64,000 nt of DNA, from positions 1,178,001-1,242,000 of the forward strand of contig NZ_WNIJ01000001.1 in NCBI RefSeq assembly GCF_009725755.1, in the 5' to 3' direction. Of this stretch, positions 38,751 to 47,899 are shown one piece after another; within the stretch, counting starts at the first letter, position 1, and every line of letters begins with the position of its first letter. The DNA comes from Bombella sp. ESL0385. Its GTDB lineage: Bacteria > Pseudomonadota > Alphaproteobacteria > Acetobacterales > Acetobacteraceae. The notes beneath the pieces were generated by a model. It was not told the origin of the DNA, did not search any database, and worked only from the letters and a program-made list of their open reading frames with translations. Made by a program: the position numbers and the translations under genes.

Positions 38751-39219
38751 GGCATCCTCCCTGTCCTTCAGCTACACGCATTGTCGCTCCCGCCGATGCG
38801 GCAGAGGACGGATCAAACTTGAGAGCGGGGTTGGCCATATCCGCAAGGCTAATACTCTCTAACGCCTGACGAACAGCCTGATTGACCATATCCCATTGGC
38901 CAGAGAGACCACAGGTCTCCCCATGGGCACACTCCCGCCCATCACAACAGGCGGTAACACGAATGGGACCATCCACAACCGTAATGACCCGCGCTACAGA
39001 AATATCCTTTAGCTCATCAACTAACCGGTACCCCCCACGCGCACCACGAAAGGAAACCACAAGCCCACCAGCGGCAAGGCCTTTTAACAGCTTTGCCACG
39101 GTTGGCTCTGGCACGCCTGTCTCCTGCGCGAGAGCCGCCGCCGTGGCCAAAGTCCCACGCTCCCCTAATCTTACGAGGACAACAGTCGCATAGTCAGCCA
39201 ATTTGGATAGTCTCAGCAC
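38725..39219 (-). CDS. Rrf2/IscR family regulator of the suf operon
   Basis: About 164 residues. The start is taken at GTG 39219, giving [18 protein letters not shown], the family N terminus; a TTG 15 bases upstream is in frame. A winged helix-turn-helix ([31 protein letters not shown]) is followed by a cysteine cluster [15 protein letters not shown] that could bind an Fe-S cluster and sense iron-sulfur status. It opens the suf operon and probably represses it. A candidate operator is 40-52 bases upstream of its start. Confidence 0.92.
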   Translation of the reverse strand: MLRLSKLADYATVVLVRLGERGTLATAAALAQETGVPEPTVAKLLKGLAAGGLVVSFRGARGGYRLVDELKDISVARVITVVDGPIRVTACCDGRECAHGETCGLSGQWDMVNQAVRQALESISLADMANPALKFDPSSAASAGATMRVAEGQGGCHAGCVGNS

Positions 39220-39258
39220 GGTGAAAACCCACAACCTCTGTTACGATTCTTTATTTAA

Positions 39259-39271
39259 GACCTGCACGGTC
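39259..39271. promoter_or_regulatory. candidate Rrf2/IscR operator for suf
   Basis: GACC-N5-GGTC (39259-39262, 39268-39271) is a perfect inverted repeat with the geometry of the IscR type 1 half-sites (GACT-N5-AGTC). It is flanked on both sides by TATTTAA (39252-39258 and 39274-39280). It lies upstream of the suf regulator gene, where autoregulation would be expected. Confidence 0.5.
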
Positions 39272-39332
39272 CGTATTTAAGGAGGTGGCCTATATTTTCC
39301 CGGGGGTCAAGCTTTATCTTGGGTTTTTTAGG

Positions 39333-40601
39333 CTATGGTACAAGCCAAACCAACAAAGCTTCTAACAAAGCTCCTACCACAAAACCCACCACGGTGCCAT
39401 TCACACGAATATAAGCGAGGTCACGCCCAATACCGGCCTCTAACCGTGCCGAAAGGCTCTCTGCACTCCATTCTCCCATCACGCGCTCTATCATCCCTGC
39501 GGCATAATGCTGCGTAGCAGGCAGAGCCTTTATTACTGCTTGCTGAACTGCTTGGTTCATCCGATTAGACAAAACCGTCCCATGCGTTAAGCTCTCAATA
39601 AATTGCTGATAAATCGTGCGTAATGCCTGCATGCTTAGCCCATCATCACGCGCGCTATCATCCTCGACCATCATCCGCAAACGCTGCCATAAGCTCCCAC
39701 TCCATTCCTTGACACTTTCATGGGCAAAAAAGGCCGTAATGCTCTCCATCACATCATGCGCACTTTGTGGGTCGTCCTCTAACTCCTGAATCTTTGTTCG
39801 TACCCACCGGGTAAAGCCATGTCTTAAATCGGAATCCATGGGGTCCACACGTCCCAACTCGGCCCGTAATGCTGTAAGCACTTGTGTTGCAATAGATGTT
39901 CCCATAGCCCAGCCAATCAGCCGTCCACCTTGCTCCTTCACCCGTTTTTCTACAAAACCTCGTAAATCCTCCTCGCGCGTTGTAACAAACTCCTTCAACT
40001 GAGCGAGAAAGAAGGAGAACACCTCCTGATGTATCTCCTCATCCACTAACGCTTTAAAGCCTCGCAACACTAGAGCTGTGACATCTTCACGCTTTAAGAG
40101 TGTGGGAAATAACGTCACCAAAAACGAACTACCGCGCCCATCGCCAATACGCTCTAAAATCGCTGGGGTCAGGTTGCGTAAATATCTTAGGATTTGATTC
40201 TCGATCTCTGACTTTTGCAAAAAGCGCGCTAACAAAACAGGGAGATCAACTTGCTCTAATAGGCGAATCACCTCCACTTTTGTGAGAAAATGCTCCACCA
40301 TAAACCGCCCCAAAGCACTCCCAAGCTGTGCTTTGCGTTGCGGAAGGATAGCCGTATGCGGGATAGGCAGCCCTAGAGGATGGCGAAATAAGGCCGTCAC
40401 GGCAAACCAATCAGCAACCCCACCAACCACACCAGCTTGGCTACCAGCTTGGAGCATGTCCAACCATAATGGTGTGCCATATAGATGTTGCCATAGGCTC
40501 AACCGGCTAATAATTGCCACGCCGGAGGCTCCTGCCAGCAACAATGTCGCACTCAGAGAGACCCGATTTTTCCGCTGTGGAACGGACATGATAACGGTCA
40601 C
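39333..40601 (-). CDS. DUF445 family membrane-anchored protein
   Basis: A 422-residue protein. The N-terminal hydrophobic region (18-65) contains GSQAGVVGGVADWFAVTALFRHPLGLPIPHTAILP, the hallmark of DUF445. A long, mainly helical middle region and a C-terminal hydrophobic anchor (VNGTVVGFVVGALLEALLVWLVP) follow. Members are inner-membrane proteins of unknown function. The start is ambiguous between GTG 40601 and ATG 40589; AGGAGG lies just before the GTG. The gene is divergent from ppc. Confidence 0.87.
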   Translation of the reverse strand: MTVIMSVPQRKNRVSLSATLLLAGASGVAIISRLSLWQHLYGTPLWLDMLQAGSQAGVVGGVADWFAVTALFRHPLGLPIPHTAILPQRKAQLGSALGRFMVEHFLTKVEVIRLLEQVDLPVLLARFLQKSEIENQILRYLRNLTPAILERIGDGRGSSFLVTLFPTLLKREDVTALVLRGFKALVDEEIHQEVFSFFLAQLKEFVTTREEDLRGFVEKRVKEQGGRLIGWAMGTSIATQVLTALRAELGRVDPMDSDLRHGFTRWVRTKIQELEDDPQSAHDVMESITAFFAHESVKEWSGSLWQRLRMMVEDDSARDDGLSMQALRTIYQQFIESLTHGTVLSNRMNQAVQQAVIKALPATQHYAAGMIERVMGEWSAESLSARLEAGIGRDLAYIRVNGTVVGFVVGALLEALLVWLVP

Positions 40602-40695
40602 CCCCTCCTAAAGCCTCGATAAAACCCACGCTTATTAAAACGGAGGGGCTTATCCTCGCTCCTTAAAGTAAGTACGCAACAGTTTTTATCAATGC

Positions 40696-40725
40696 TTGGC
40701 TCTCTAGCACGATTCCGCCTATACA
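40696..40725 (+). promoter_or_regulatory. ppc promoter candidate
   Basis: TTGGCT (40696-40701), an 18-base spacer and TATACA (40720-40725) resemble a sigma-70 promoter about 75 bases before the PEP carboxylase start. Each hexamer matches four of six consensus positions, so support is moderate. Confidence 0.4.
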
Positions 40726-40802
40726 GGAACAATCACGTTAGAAGGGGAAGTGAGCCTTCCCTACCTAATAACCACAAATGAACACAAGCGAGACTGTTCC
40801 TC

Positions 40803-43595
40803 ATGCCAGATTGCGCCTCCCCAACTGACGCATCGCCTGCCGAACTGATTAAATCCTACGCGGCTACGCTTACACATAAGCCGCATGACCTCTCCAGCCT
40901 CATTATTACATTAGCGGAAAAAATAAGTGCTCCGGAAGAGAATGAGACAATCAAACAGGCGATCCGTCTATTACGGGACCGCAACTTCACAACACGCGCT
41001 GCCGCCCTGCGCCGTTATATCGGCTTAGAGCAAAACGGGGCGGAGGCATCCCCTACCGAACGGTTACGCCATGTAGCAGAGCAGCTTGTAGCCCATGCAA
41101 AAACGCCGGATGACCTCGCTATAACGGGTTTTTCTGCCGTTTTTACAGCCCATCCCACCTTTGCTTTAGCCAATGATGTGTACGACCTTCTCGCCCAATG
41201 TGCGGAGGACCCGGCCCATCCTCTCCCCATCCTACCGACTCATCGCCGTGCTGCCCCTCCCACATTGGATGAGGAACAGGCCCTCGCCCTTGCCGCCATC
41301 ACGCGCGGACGCGATGCATTGGATGTCCTCGCCCAAAACATCTTCCAAGCAGCACGTCAGCGTTGGCCAGAGGTCAAGAACCTAAATCCCGCCCCTATCA
41401 AACTCGCAAGCTGGGTAGGATTTGATACTGATGGACGTAATGATATTGGCTGGTGGGATACAATCCGCATCCGCCTCGGCCTTAAAATCGCCCAGCTAGA
41501 ACGCCTCTTAGAGGGGCTGAAAAAGATTGGACTGCACGATTCCCCTCTCGGGGAGCGCGTTCTTGCGGCCCTTATGGCCACTGTGCAGCAACGCGATGCC
41601 TGCCCACGCTCCATCCCGGGGAAAAGCTTAACGCCAGAAGAGATTGTTCAATTCTCACACAAGCTCATCTCATTGCGCGAGACGGCCTTGCTTCATGCGG
41701 AAGATTTGCTCCCGCTCTTCCAAGCAGAGCGTGCCAAGCTAGATGACGCAACGGCTCAAGAGCTTGATGTCATCCGGGCTGGCTTTCTCAATCACGGTCT
41801 TGGTATCTCCCATATCCATACCCGCCTCAATGCTGCGCAGATTTATAATGTCGCACGCACGCGTTTAGGGTTGACGGACGATCCAACACTCCCCTTCCAT
41901 CGCCGGGCTTTACTCTCCCATATTGATGCCGCGATGGATAACCTCAAACCCCTCGCGATTGATTTCGGGGCCTTGTTGGTTGAACCAAGTGCCGCCTCGC
42001 GTTTGATGATGGTGATGGCACAGATCCTCAAACATATTGATTCCGGCTCGCCCATTCGCTTCCTCATTGCAGAAACGGAGAGCGGCTATACGCTGCTTGC
42101 GACTTTGTGGTTAGCGCGCCTCTTTGGGATTCGGGATGAGCAAATCGAAATCTCTCCCCTCTTTGAGACTGAAACAGCTCTCGAAAATGGGGCAGAGATT
42201 CTTGAGGAAGCCTTCCGCTCTCCCCATTGGCGGGCTTATCTCCGTGTTAATGGGCGGCTCTCGCTGCAATTTGGTTATTCCGATTCCGGCCGGTATGTCG
42301 GCCAGCTCGCAGCAGGGCCAATGGTCGAGCGGCTACGGTTACGCACCTTAGAGCTTATGAAAGAACACGGGCTGGATGACATCGCCCTCACTATGTTCGA
42401 CACACATGGTGAGAGCATTGGCCGTGGGGCACATCCTTTCAGCCTTAAAGAGCGGTTGGATTATTTCTCCCCCGCTAATACCCGCCAAGCGTTAAAAAAG
42501 GCCGGTATCACCAGCCGGGTGGAAACGGCCTTCCAAGGGGGGGATGGGTATCTTCCCTTCGGCACGGCTAAGCTTGCTGCCTCTACCATCGCCACATTAG
42601 CGGAGTTTGTCGCTGCTCAACATGAGCCAATCAACCCTATTGCTTTAAAAGACCCCCTCTTTAGCAAGCCTGATTTTGCGATGGATTTCTTCTCCACCAT
42701 CGCCCTAAAGATGGGGGATTTGGTGGATGATCCCGGCTATACAGCCCTCCTGAGTGCTTTTGGTCCCGCTTTGGTGGATAAAACAGGCTCCCGCCCTTCT
42801 GCTCGTCAATCTGATACAGCGCGGGTGACGCGTATTACGCACCCAAGCCAAATTCGCGCTATCCCTAATAACGCCATCCTCCAACAACTTGGCTGGTGGG
42901 CCAATGTGCTACATGGCCTTGGGGGCGCAGCACGACGTCATAGCGAGCAATTTGAGCAATTACGGCATAAATCTCCCCGTTTTCGCCAGCTTATGGATTT
43001 CGCAATCCAAGCCCTTAAACATTCGGACCTGGATGTCCTGCGTGCGACCATCCATCAGCTTGACCCCGGCACATGGCTCAACCGCGCAACAGAGTGCGAT
43101 AATGCCGATGACCGTATGCACTTCCTCAGCATCGCGCGCGACTTGGAGGAGCTAGAATTCTGGAAGAGTGTGCCCGCCCTTTTCCGCCGGATTCAACGGG
43201 AGGATATTGCTCTCCGTTCCGCCTGGCCAGAAACACCCCGCATGGAGGTTGAAGAAAAGCTCCTCCATGTCATCCGTTTCGCTTTGATGGAACGGATTTG
43301 GACATTAGGCACCCAGATCCCCTATTTCGGCCCACGTGGCGGCCTCACGCGTGAGGCCATCACCACCTTGATTCTCTGCCTCGATGTCCCACGGGCCTTG
43401 CGCCTCTTGGATGATCTTTTCCCCATCTCTGCCCCCAGCATTGCCGACCTCGACTTCGGTGAGCCCGGCGGGGCGGGAGAAGCCCAAGGCTTTGCACGCG
43501 AACATCGGGAGATCTTCCAACCGCTGCAAGAGGCGTTTGACCTCCTTCGTGAGGTTGGCATCGCCATCATGCATGCAAACCATTGCTTTGGCTAA
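40803..43595 (+). CDS. ppc: phosphoenolpyruvate carboxylase family protein, divergent active site
   Basis: 930 residues, full PEPC length. Family marks include FTAHPTF (His117, matching catalytic His138 of E. coli), LASWVGFDTDGRNDI, and GYSDSGRYVG near residue 490. The mobile catalytic loop reads FDTHGESIGRGAHP (about 531-545), where canonical enzymes have FHGRGG.VGRGG.P: two residues are missing and the first arginine is replaced by Glu. The usual GYSDSNKD and C-terminal NTG are also altered. Either a diverged anaplerotic PEPC or a paralogue with changed activity; the fold assignment is firm, the activity is not. Confidence 0.85.
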   Translation: MPDCASPTDASPAELIKSYAATLTHKPHDLSSLIITLAEKISAPEENETIKQAIRLLRDRNFTTRAAALRRYIGLEQNGAEASPTERLRHVAEQLVAHAKTPDDLAITGFSAVFTAHPTFALANDVYDLLAQCAEDPAHPLPILPTHRRAAPPTLDEEQALALAAITRGRDALDVLAQNIFQAARQRWPEVKNLNPAPIKLASWVGFDTDGRNDIGWWDTIRIRLGLKIAQLERLLEGLKKIGLHDSPLGERVLAALMATVQQRDACPRSIPGKSLTPEEIVQFSHKLISLRETALLHAEDLLPLFQAERAKLDDATAQELDVIRAGFLNHGLGISHIHTRLNAAQIYNVARTRLGLTDDPTLPFHRRALLSHIDAAMDNLKPLAIDFGALLVEPSAASRLMMVMAQILKHIDSGSPIRFLIAETESGYTLLATLWLARLFGIRDEQIEISPLFETETALENGAEILEEAFRSPHWRAYLRVNGRLSLQFGYSDSGRYVGQLAAGPMVERLRLRTLELMKEHGLDDIALTMFDTHGESIGRGAHPFSLKERLDYFSPANTRQALKKAGITSRVETAFQGGDGYLPFGTAKLAASTIATLAEFVAAQHEPINPIALKDPLFSKPDFAMDFFSTIALKMGDLVDDPGYTALLSAFGPALVDKTGSRPSARQSDTARVTRITHPSQIRAIPNNAILQQLGWWANVLHGLGGAARRHSEQFEQLRHKSPRFRQLMDFAIQALKHSDLDVLRATIHQLDPGTWLNRATECDNADDRMHFLSIARDLEELEFWKSVPALFRRIQREDIALRSAWPETPRMEVEEKLLHVIRFALMERIWTLGTQIPYFGPRGGLTREAITTLILCLDVPRALRLLDDLFPISAPSIADLDFGEPGGAGEAQGFAREHREIFQPLQEAFDLLREVGIAIMHANHCFG

Positions 43596-43605
43596 CACGC
43601 TTATA

Positions 43606-43634
43606 ATGGTCCCTTCCCTCTTGGAAGGGACCAT
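43606..43634. terminator. 12-bp perfect hairpin between convergent ppc and clc
   Basis: ATGGTCCCTTCC (43606-43617) and GGAAGGGACCAT (43623-43634) pair perfectly around a 5-base loop, 11 bases after the ppc stop. Neither side has a clean T tract, so it may act as a bidirectional barrier or as a message-stabilising 3' hairpin. Confidence 0.7.
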
Positions 43635-43662
43635 CAAGCAAAAAAGCAGCGCGCGCGAGCGG

Positions 43663-44997
43663 TTAGTCCTCCTCCCGCCACACACCGTTTCTGGCACGTT
43701 TTAACAAGATACCGGGTTGGAAATCAGCCCGCCAAATCTTGGGGATACCAACCCGTTGGGAGAGATAAATCCCCGTATGGCCGGAGCATAAATACGCAAT
43801 AAAACAACCCGTTGCGTAATAAACGATGTTCGTACCCCCAAAAAGCTCGACCCCCATAATGGTACAAGCTAATGGGGCATTTACTGCGCCCCCAAAGACA
43901 GCCACCATGCCTACACCGGCGAGCAAATCCCCCGGCACACCTAAAAATGGTGCGAGGGCATTGCCTAACCCAGCCCCTATGAAGAAGAGCGGCGTAACCT
44001 CCCCTCCTTTATAGCCTGTTGCCAAAGCAATGACGGTAAAGAGCAGCTTTAATAACCAACTCCACGCATAATGTGTTGAGCCGAAGAAATTGACAATGGA
44101 CGCCCCGCCAAGCTCCGGTGCTGTAACGCCCAAGCCCAAATAATCCCGCGTCCCTAAAAGCCAGACCAGTGCAATCGTTGCGACACCGCCAATAGCTGGC
44201 TGCAACCATGTGTGAGGGCAAAGTTTTTTAATAAGCGGGGCAAGCCTATACACCCCCTCGGAGAACGCCTTACTCGCAAACCCAAAGGCTACCGCTGCAA
44301 GTGCCACTTTAGCCCATAACAACGCATCCACATGGAAAGCAGGCTGACCTTGTGCTGCAAACCCTTTAAAACTAACGATATAACTCGCGTGATGAATCCC
44401 CCATTGATGGCATGTCCAATCCGCTATGATGGACGTTACTGCAACGGGCAAAAGTGCTGAATAATCCAACGCCCCAAGCGTGACGACCTCCAGCCCAAAC
44501 ACCGCCCCGGTAATCGGTGTGCCATAAACTGCCCCTAGACCGGAGGCCATACCAGCCATGAGGAGGATACGCGTCTCTCTTTCATCAAGGCAGAAGAGTC
44601 GCGCAAAATTACTGGCAAGGCTTCCGCCCATCTGCACCGCTGTACCTTCCCGCCCGACAGATGCCCCGAATAAATGGCTCACCACCGTCCCAATGAACAC
44701 AAGGGGAGCCATACGCAACGGCACGCCTTCACCGGGCTTGTTAATCTCATCAAGAATGAGGTTATTGCCCCCGCCAGCACGGCCACCCCACCAATAATAG
44801 GATAACGCTACAGCAACACCCGCCAAAGGCAGCCCATATAGAATGTTCGGATGGGTAAAGCGATAATGCGTTACCCATTCCAACATCCACAGGAACAGAG
44901 CGCAGAAGCTCCCTACAAACAGGGCAAGCGGCACTAAAAGGCAGAACCAACGGCCCAAGCGCAGCATAAAGGCTATAATTTCTTTAAAAGATACCAT
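43663..44997 (-). CDS. CLC-type anion antiporter, probably fluoride-exporting (CLC-F)
   Basis: CLC family protein of 444 residues with about ten membrane helices. The usual GSGIP selectivity motif is replaced by GGNNL (76-80), and GREGPTVQ by GREGTAVQ (115-122), keeping the gating glutamate (Glu117). These changes resemble the riboswitch-controlled CLC-F clade that exports fluoride in exchange for protons. Directly upstream is a fluoride riboswitch. AGGAG with 6-base spacing precedes the ATG. A chloride-selective CLC is the alternative but fits neither the motifs nor the riboswitch. Confidence 0.88.
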   Translation of the reverse strand: MVSFKEIIAFMLRLGRWFCLLVPLALFVGSFCALFLWMLEWVTHYRFTHPNILYGLPLAGVAVALSYYWWGGRAGGGNNLILDEINKPGEGVPLRMAPLVFIGTVVSHLFGASVGREGTAVQMGGSLASNFARLFCLDERETRILLMAGMASGLGAVYGTPITGAVFGLEVVTLGALDYSALLPVAVTSIIADWTCHQWGIHHASYIVSFKGFAAQGQPAFHVDALLWAKVALAAVAFGFASKAFSEGVYRLAPLIKKLCPHTWLQPAIGGVATIALVWLLGTRDYLGLGVTAPELGGASIVNFFGSTHYAWSWLLKLLFTVIALATGYKGGEVTPLFFIGAGLGNALAPFLGVPGDLLAGVGMVAVFGGAVNAPLACTIMGVELFGGTNIVYYATGCFIAYLCSGHTGIYLSQRVGIPKIWRADFQPGILLKRARNGVWREED

Positions 44998-45003
44998 ATC
45001 AGA

Positions 45004-45055
45004 CTCCTACACCATGCCCCTTATCCTTAATTCATAAGGGGGTCCATTGGTAGGA
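45004..45055 (-). promoter_or_regulatory. expression platform of the fluoride riboswitch
   Basis: The Shine-Dalgarno GTAGGAG (45004-45010) ends 6 bases before the clc ATG. GTAGGA is complementary to TCCTAC (45050-45055), the last strand of the riboswitch. Between them a 7-bp hairpin CCCCTTA/TAAGGGG (45035-45041, 45017-45023) brings the two together. The fold implies translational control: without fluoride the 3' strand masks the ribosome-binding site, and with fluoride it is held in the aptamer. Confidence 0.65.
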
Positions 45056-45117
45056 ATCATCAGCCTTTCCCTCGCGGGTGGCGGTTCGGCCTATCGGCCC
45101 GGTGGTAATCCATCACC
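45049..45117 (-). ncRNA. fluoride riboswitch (crcB motif)
   Basis: The minus strand reads GGTGATGGATTACCACC at the 5' end (P1, with the GATGG loop) and CTGATGATTCCTACC at the 3' end, the two conserved blocks of the crcB/fluoride motif. The loop GGATT can form the pseudoknot with ATTCC (four of five pairs). A GCC/GGC stem precedes CTGATGA. Between P1 and that stem an extra GGCC-GATA-GGCC hairpin is inserted. The next gene is a CLC-F-like antiporter, which is the expected target. Confidence 0.87.
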
Positions 45118-45160
45118 GTATAACGAGGATAACATCATTCTTAGGGATAAGGTCAAGCCC

Positions 45161-45196
45161 AAAAAGAAAACCCTCCGCCAGATGACTGACGGAGGG
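45161..45196 (-). terminator. intrinsic terminator of fusA
   Basis: On the minus strand CCCTCCG (45190-45196) and CGGAGGG (45171-45177) form a 7-bp stem, followed by TTTTCTTTTT. It lies about 35 bases after the fusA stop and insulates the fluoride riboswitch downstream. Confidence 0.9.
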
Positions 45197-45229
45197 CCTC
45201 CCCTAAGCAAGACTTACCTGCAAAGCGTC

Positions 45230-47341
45230 TTAGGTACGCTCTGCGATAATCTCATCCTGCACGTTGCGCGGCACAGCTTCATAATGATGGAACTGCATTG
45301 TAAAGGACGCACGGCCCTTTGTTGCAGACCGCAGATGAGAAATGTAACCGAACATTTCCTTCAGCGGTACCTGAGAGCGAATCAGAACAGTGGAGCCAGA
45401 GGTCTCCTGATTCTGAATGATACCACGGCGGCGGTTAAGGTCACCCACAACGTCACCAACATGATCGTTTGGTGTGGTGATCTCCACATCCATGATAGGC
45501 TCCAGAATGACCGGACCAGCCTTCTTCATCCCCTCACGGAAGCACGCCTTAGCGGCGATCTCAAAGGCCAGAGCGGAAGAGTCAACATCATGGTACTTAC
45601 CGTCTTCCAGCGTGAACTGAAAGCCCACAGTCTCGAAGCCTGCTAGAACACCCGTGCTGGCCTGCATACGGATACCTTTTTCCACCGCAGGAATATATTC
45701 CTTCGGCACGGCACCACCAACAATCTTATTCTCGAAGAGAATCTCTTCTGCGCCCTTCTCTGTCAGCGGCTCGAAGGTGATCTTCACCTCAGCGAACTGA
45801 CCAGACCCACCGGACTGCTTCTTATGCGTGTATGTCTCGGTGTGGGACTGTGTAATGGTCTCACGATAAGCCACCTGCGGAGCACCGATATTGGCATCCA
45901 CGCCATATTCACGGCGCAAACGGTCCACGATGATGTCCAGATGCAGCTCACCCATACCGGAGAGGATGGTCTGGCCTGTCTCTTGGTCTGTACGCAGATG
46001 CAAGGATGGATCCTCAGCTGTCAGCTTTTGGAGAGCCAGCGTCATCTTCTCAACAGCGTCTTTGGTCTTTGGCTCGACAGAAATATCAATCACCGGAACC
46101 GGGAACTGCATACGCTCCAAAATGACAGGGTCAGCAGCATCAGCCAAAGTATCACCTGTTACAGTGTCCTTCAGCCCCACGAAGGCAGCAATATCACCAG
46201 CTCCAACAGACTTTACTTCCTGACGCTTATCAGCGTGCATTTGGAACATGCGGCCCACACGCTCCTTGGTGCCCTTGGTGGTGTTCAGCACGGTATCACC
46301 CGTATTCAACACACCACGATAGACACGCACGAAGGTCAATGTGCCATATTTATCGGAGATAATCTTAAAGGCCAGACCAGCAAACTTACCCTCTGGGTCA
46401 ACCGGGATGATCGGCAAGAAGCTCTCATCAACTTCCTTATCTTCCGGCGGAGCAATACGGATACCCTCAACCTCATCAGGAGCAGGAAGGTAATCAATCA
46501 CGGCATCAAGAAGAGGCTGCACACCCTTATTCTTAAAGGCAGTACCGCACAGGACAGGGCGGAACTCACCAGCGATTGTACCTTTTTTGATACAACGCTT
46601 CAGTGTGGCGACATCCACCTCACCTTTATCGAAATATTCTTCCATCGCAGCGGTATCGATACTCAAAGCTGTGTCGAGAAGGTTCTGGCGTGCTTCCTCA
46701 GCACGTTCCTTCATATCGGCTGGAATCTCTTCGTAATGGAACTTCGCCCCAAGCTCGCCACCTTCCCATACGATGGCGCGCATCTCCACGAGGTCCACAA
46801 CACCGACCATATTCTCCTCAGAGCCAATCGGTAGCTGAAGGGGAATCGCCACGATGTCCAGCTTTTCCTTCAATGTGCTGAAAGCGTAGTCGAAGTCAGC
46901 CCCGGTGCGGTCCAGCTTATTGATGAAGATAATACGCGGCACGTTATAGCGGTCTGCCAAACGCCAATTGGTCTCAGATTGCGGCTGCACACCAGCCACA
47001 CCCTCGATCACGAAAATCGCACCATCCAGCACGCGCAGGGAGCGGTTCACCTCGATGTTAAAATCGATATGGCCGGGAGTGTCGATGATGTTGATGCGGT
47101 GGTCATTCCACTCACACGTCACAGCAGCGGAGGTAATGGTAATACCGCGCTCACGCTCCTGCTCCATATAGTCAGTTGTGGTGTTCCCGTCATGCACTTC
47201 ACCGATACGATGAGACATACCGGTGTAGTAGAGCATACGCTCTGTTGTGGTCGTCTTACCGGCATCAATATGTGCGGTAATACCGATGTTACGAATCTTT
47301 GAGAGAGCGGACTTCGCACCCTGGACGCTATCGTCGGTCAC
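45230..47341 (-). CDS. fusA: translation elongation factor G
   Basis: GTPase of 703 residues that drives ribosomal translocation. G1 is [13 protein letters not shown]2 is RERGITI, G3 is DTPGHIDF, and G4 is NKLDRTGAD. Domain IV has [13 protein letters not shown] and [23 protein letters not shown]. The GTG start follows GGAGG with 7-base spacing. The gene is not in an rpsL-rpsG-fusA-tuf cluster here but follows rpmB, an unusual place. Features are those of a housekeeping EF-G rather than a mitochondrial-type EF-G2. Confidence 0.96.
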   Translation of the reverse strand: MTDDSVQGAKSALSKIRNIGITAHIDAGKTTTTERMLYYTGMSHRIGEVHDGNTTTDYMEQERERGITITSAAVTCEWNDHRINIIDTPGHIDFNIEVNRSLRVLDGAIFVIEGVAGVQPQSETNWRLADRYNVPRIIFINKLDRTGADFDYAFSTLKEKLDIVAIPLQLPIGSEENMVGVVDLVEMRAIVWEGGELGAKFHYEEIPADMKERAEEARQNLLDTALSIDTAAMEEYFDKGEVDVATLKRCIKKGTIAGEFRPVLCGTAFKNKGVQPLLDAVIDYLPAPDEVEGIRIAPPEDKEVDESFLPIIPVDPEGKFAGLAFKIISDKYGTLTFVRVYRGVLNTGDTVLNTTKGTKERVGRMFQMHADKRQEVKSVGAGDIAAFVGLKDTVTGDTLADAADPVILERMQFPVPVIDISVEPKTKDAVEKMTLALQKLTAEDPSLHLRTDQETGQTILSGMGELHLDIIVDRLRREYGVDANIGAPQVAYRETITQSHTETYTHKKQSGGSGQFAEVKITFEPLTEKGAEEILFENKIVGGAVPKEYIPAVEKGIRMQASTGVLAGFETVGFQFTLEDGKYHDVDSSALAFEIAAKACFREGMKKAGPVILEPIMDVEITTPNDHVGDVVGDLNRRRGIIQNQETSGSTVLIRSQVPLKEMFGYISHLRSATKGRASFTMQFHHYEAVPRNVQDEIIAERT

Positions 47342-47365
47342 GGGAAACCTCCAAAATCAAGGAAA

Positions 47366-47392
47366 GGTGCCTCGGCTTAATACCGGGGCACC
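47366..47392 (-). terminator. hairpin between rpmB and fusA (terminator or attenuator)
   Basis: On the minus strand GGTGCC (47387-47392) pairs with GGCACC (47366-47371), with an inner CGG/CCG and one mismatch, then TTTCCTTGATTTT. It ends just before the fusA Shine-Dalgarno, so it could end the rpmB message or reduce read-through into fusA. Confidence 0.6.
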
Positions 47393-47464
47393 CTCATAAG
47401 CCCTGTATGAATATCATAAATCGTCCTCCAGCAGAGCCACCCCAGAGGAACCATCAAACCCTTA

Positions 47465-47770
47465 TCAGGCTGCGGACTGTGCCGTCTTACGCTCCTGAAC
47501 GCGCAGGATACGCCGCTTAATCACCAGAGCTTCTGGCGTTAGCTTACGGTTTGGCGTGCCGAGCAGGAAGGAATCCAGCCCGCCATTATGCTCAACCGTG
47601 CGGATGCCCTTGGCAGAGAGGCGCATACGCACAGGGGCCCCAAGAATATCGGAAAGAAGGGTGGCCTCCTGCAGATTCGGCAGGAAACGACGGCGGGACT
47701 TGTTATTGGCGTGGCTGACGTTATTGCCCGTCAGTACCCCTTTGCCCGTGACATGGCAACGGCGAGACAT
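47465..47770 (-). CDS. rpmB: 50S ribosomal protein L28
   Basis: L28 of about 101 residues from ATG 47770 ([29 protein letters not shown]). RFLPNLQ, the central [21 protein letters not shown] and the conserved C-terminal helix follow, all standard for the alphaproteobacterial form. The longer in-frame start at 47803 has no family support. A sigma-70-like promoter lies about 65 bases upstream. Confidence 0.96.
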   Translation of the reverse strand: MSRRCHVTGKGVLTGNNVSHANNKSRRRFLPNLQEATLLSDILGAPVRMRLSAKGIRTVEHNGGLDSFLLGTPNRKLTPEALVIKRRILRVQERKTAQSAA

Positions 47771-47835
47771 AGAACTTCCTCGATACTGTGATACGCCAAG
47801 CAACGAGGCTCGGCGTGTTCCGTAAATAAGGCGGG

Positions 47836-47864
47836 CTTATGACTTACTAACGACGATACGTCAA
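47836..47864 (-). promoter_or_regulatory. rpmB promoter candidate
   Basis: Minus-strand TTGACG (47859-47864), a 17-base spacer and CATAAG (47836-47841). The spacing is ideal and the -35 element matches five of six consensus bases. Confidence 0.55.
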
Positions 47865-47899
47865 GTCTTTCCTGCCTTTCTACCGACAGAAGCAGCCCG

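Noticed and set aside
43606-43634. 12-bp hairpin considered as a mobile-element end
   Set aside because: No transposase, no second copy and no target duplication; it fits a 3' end structure between convergent genes.
45047-45646. Plus-strand reading frame of 199 codons across the riboswitch region and fusA end
   Set aside because: It runs antisense through the fluoride riboswitch, the fusA terminator and fusA itself, with no protein-family signal.
45824-46834. Long plus-strand reading frame of 336 codons
   Set aside because: It lies entirely antisense to fusA, which is unmistakable. The frame has no recognisable domain and is a shadow of fusA codon bias.
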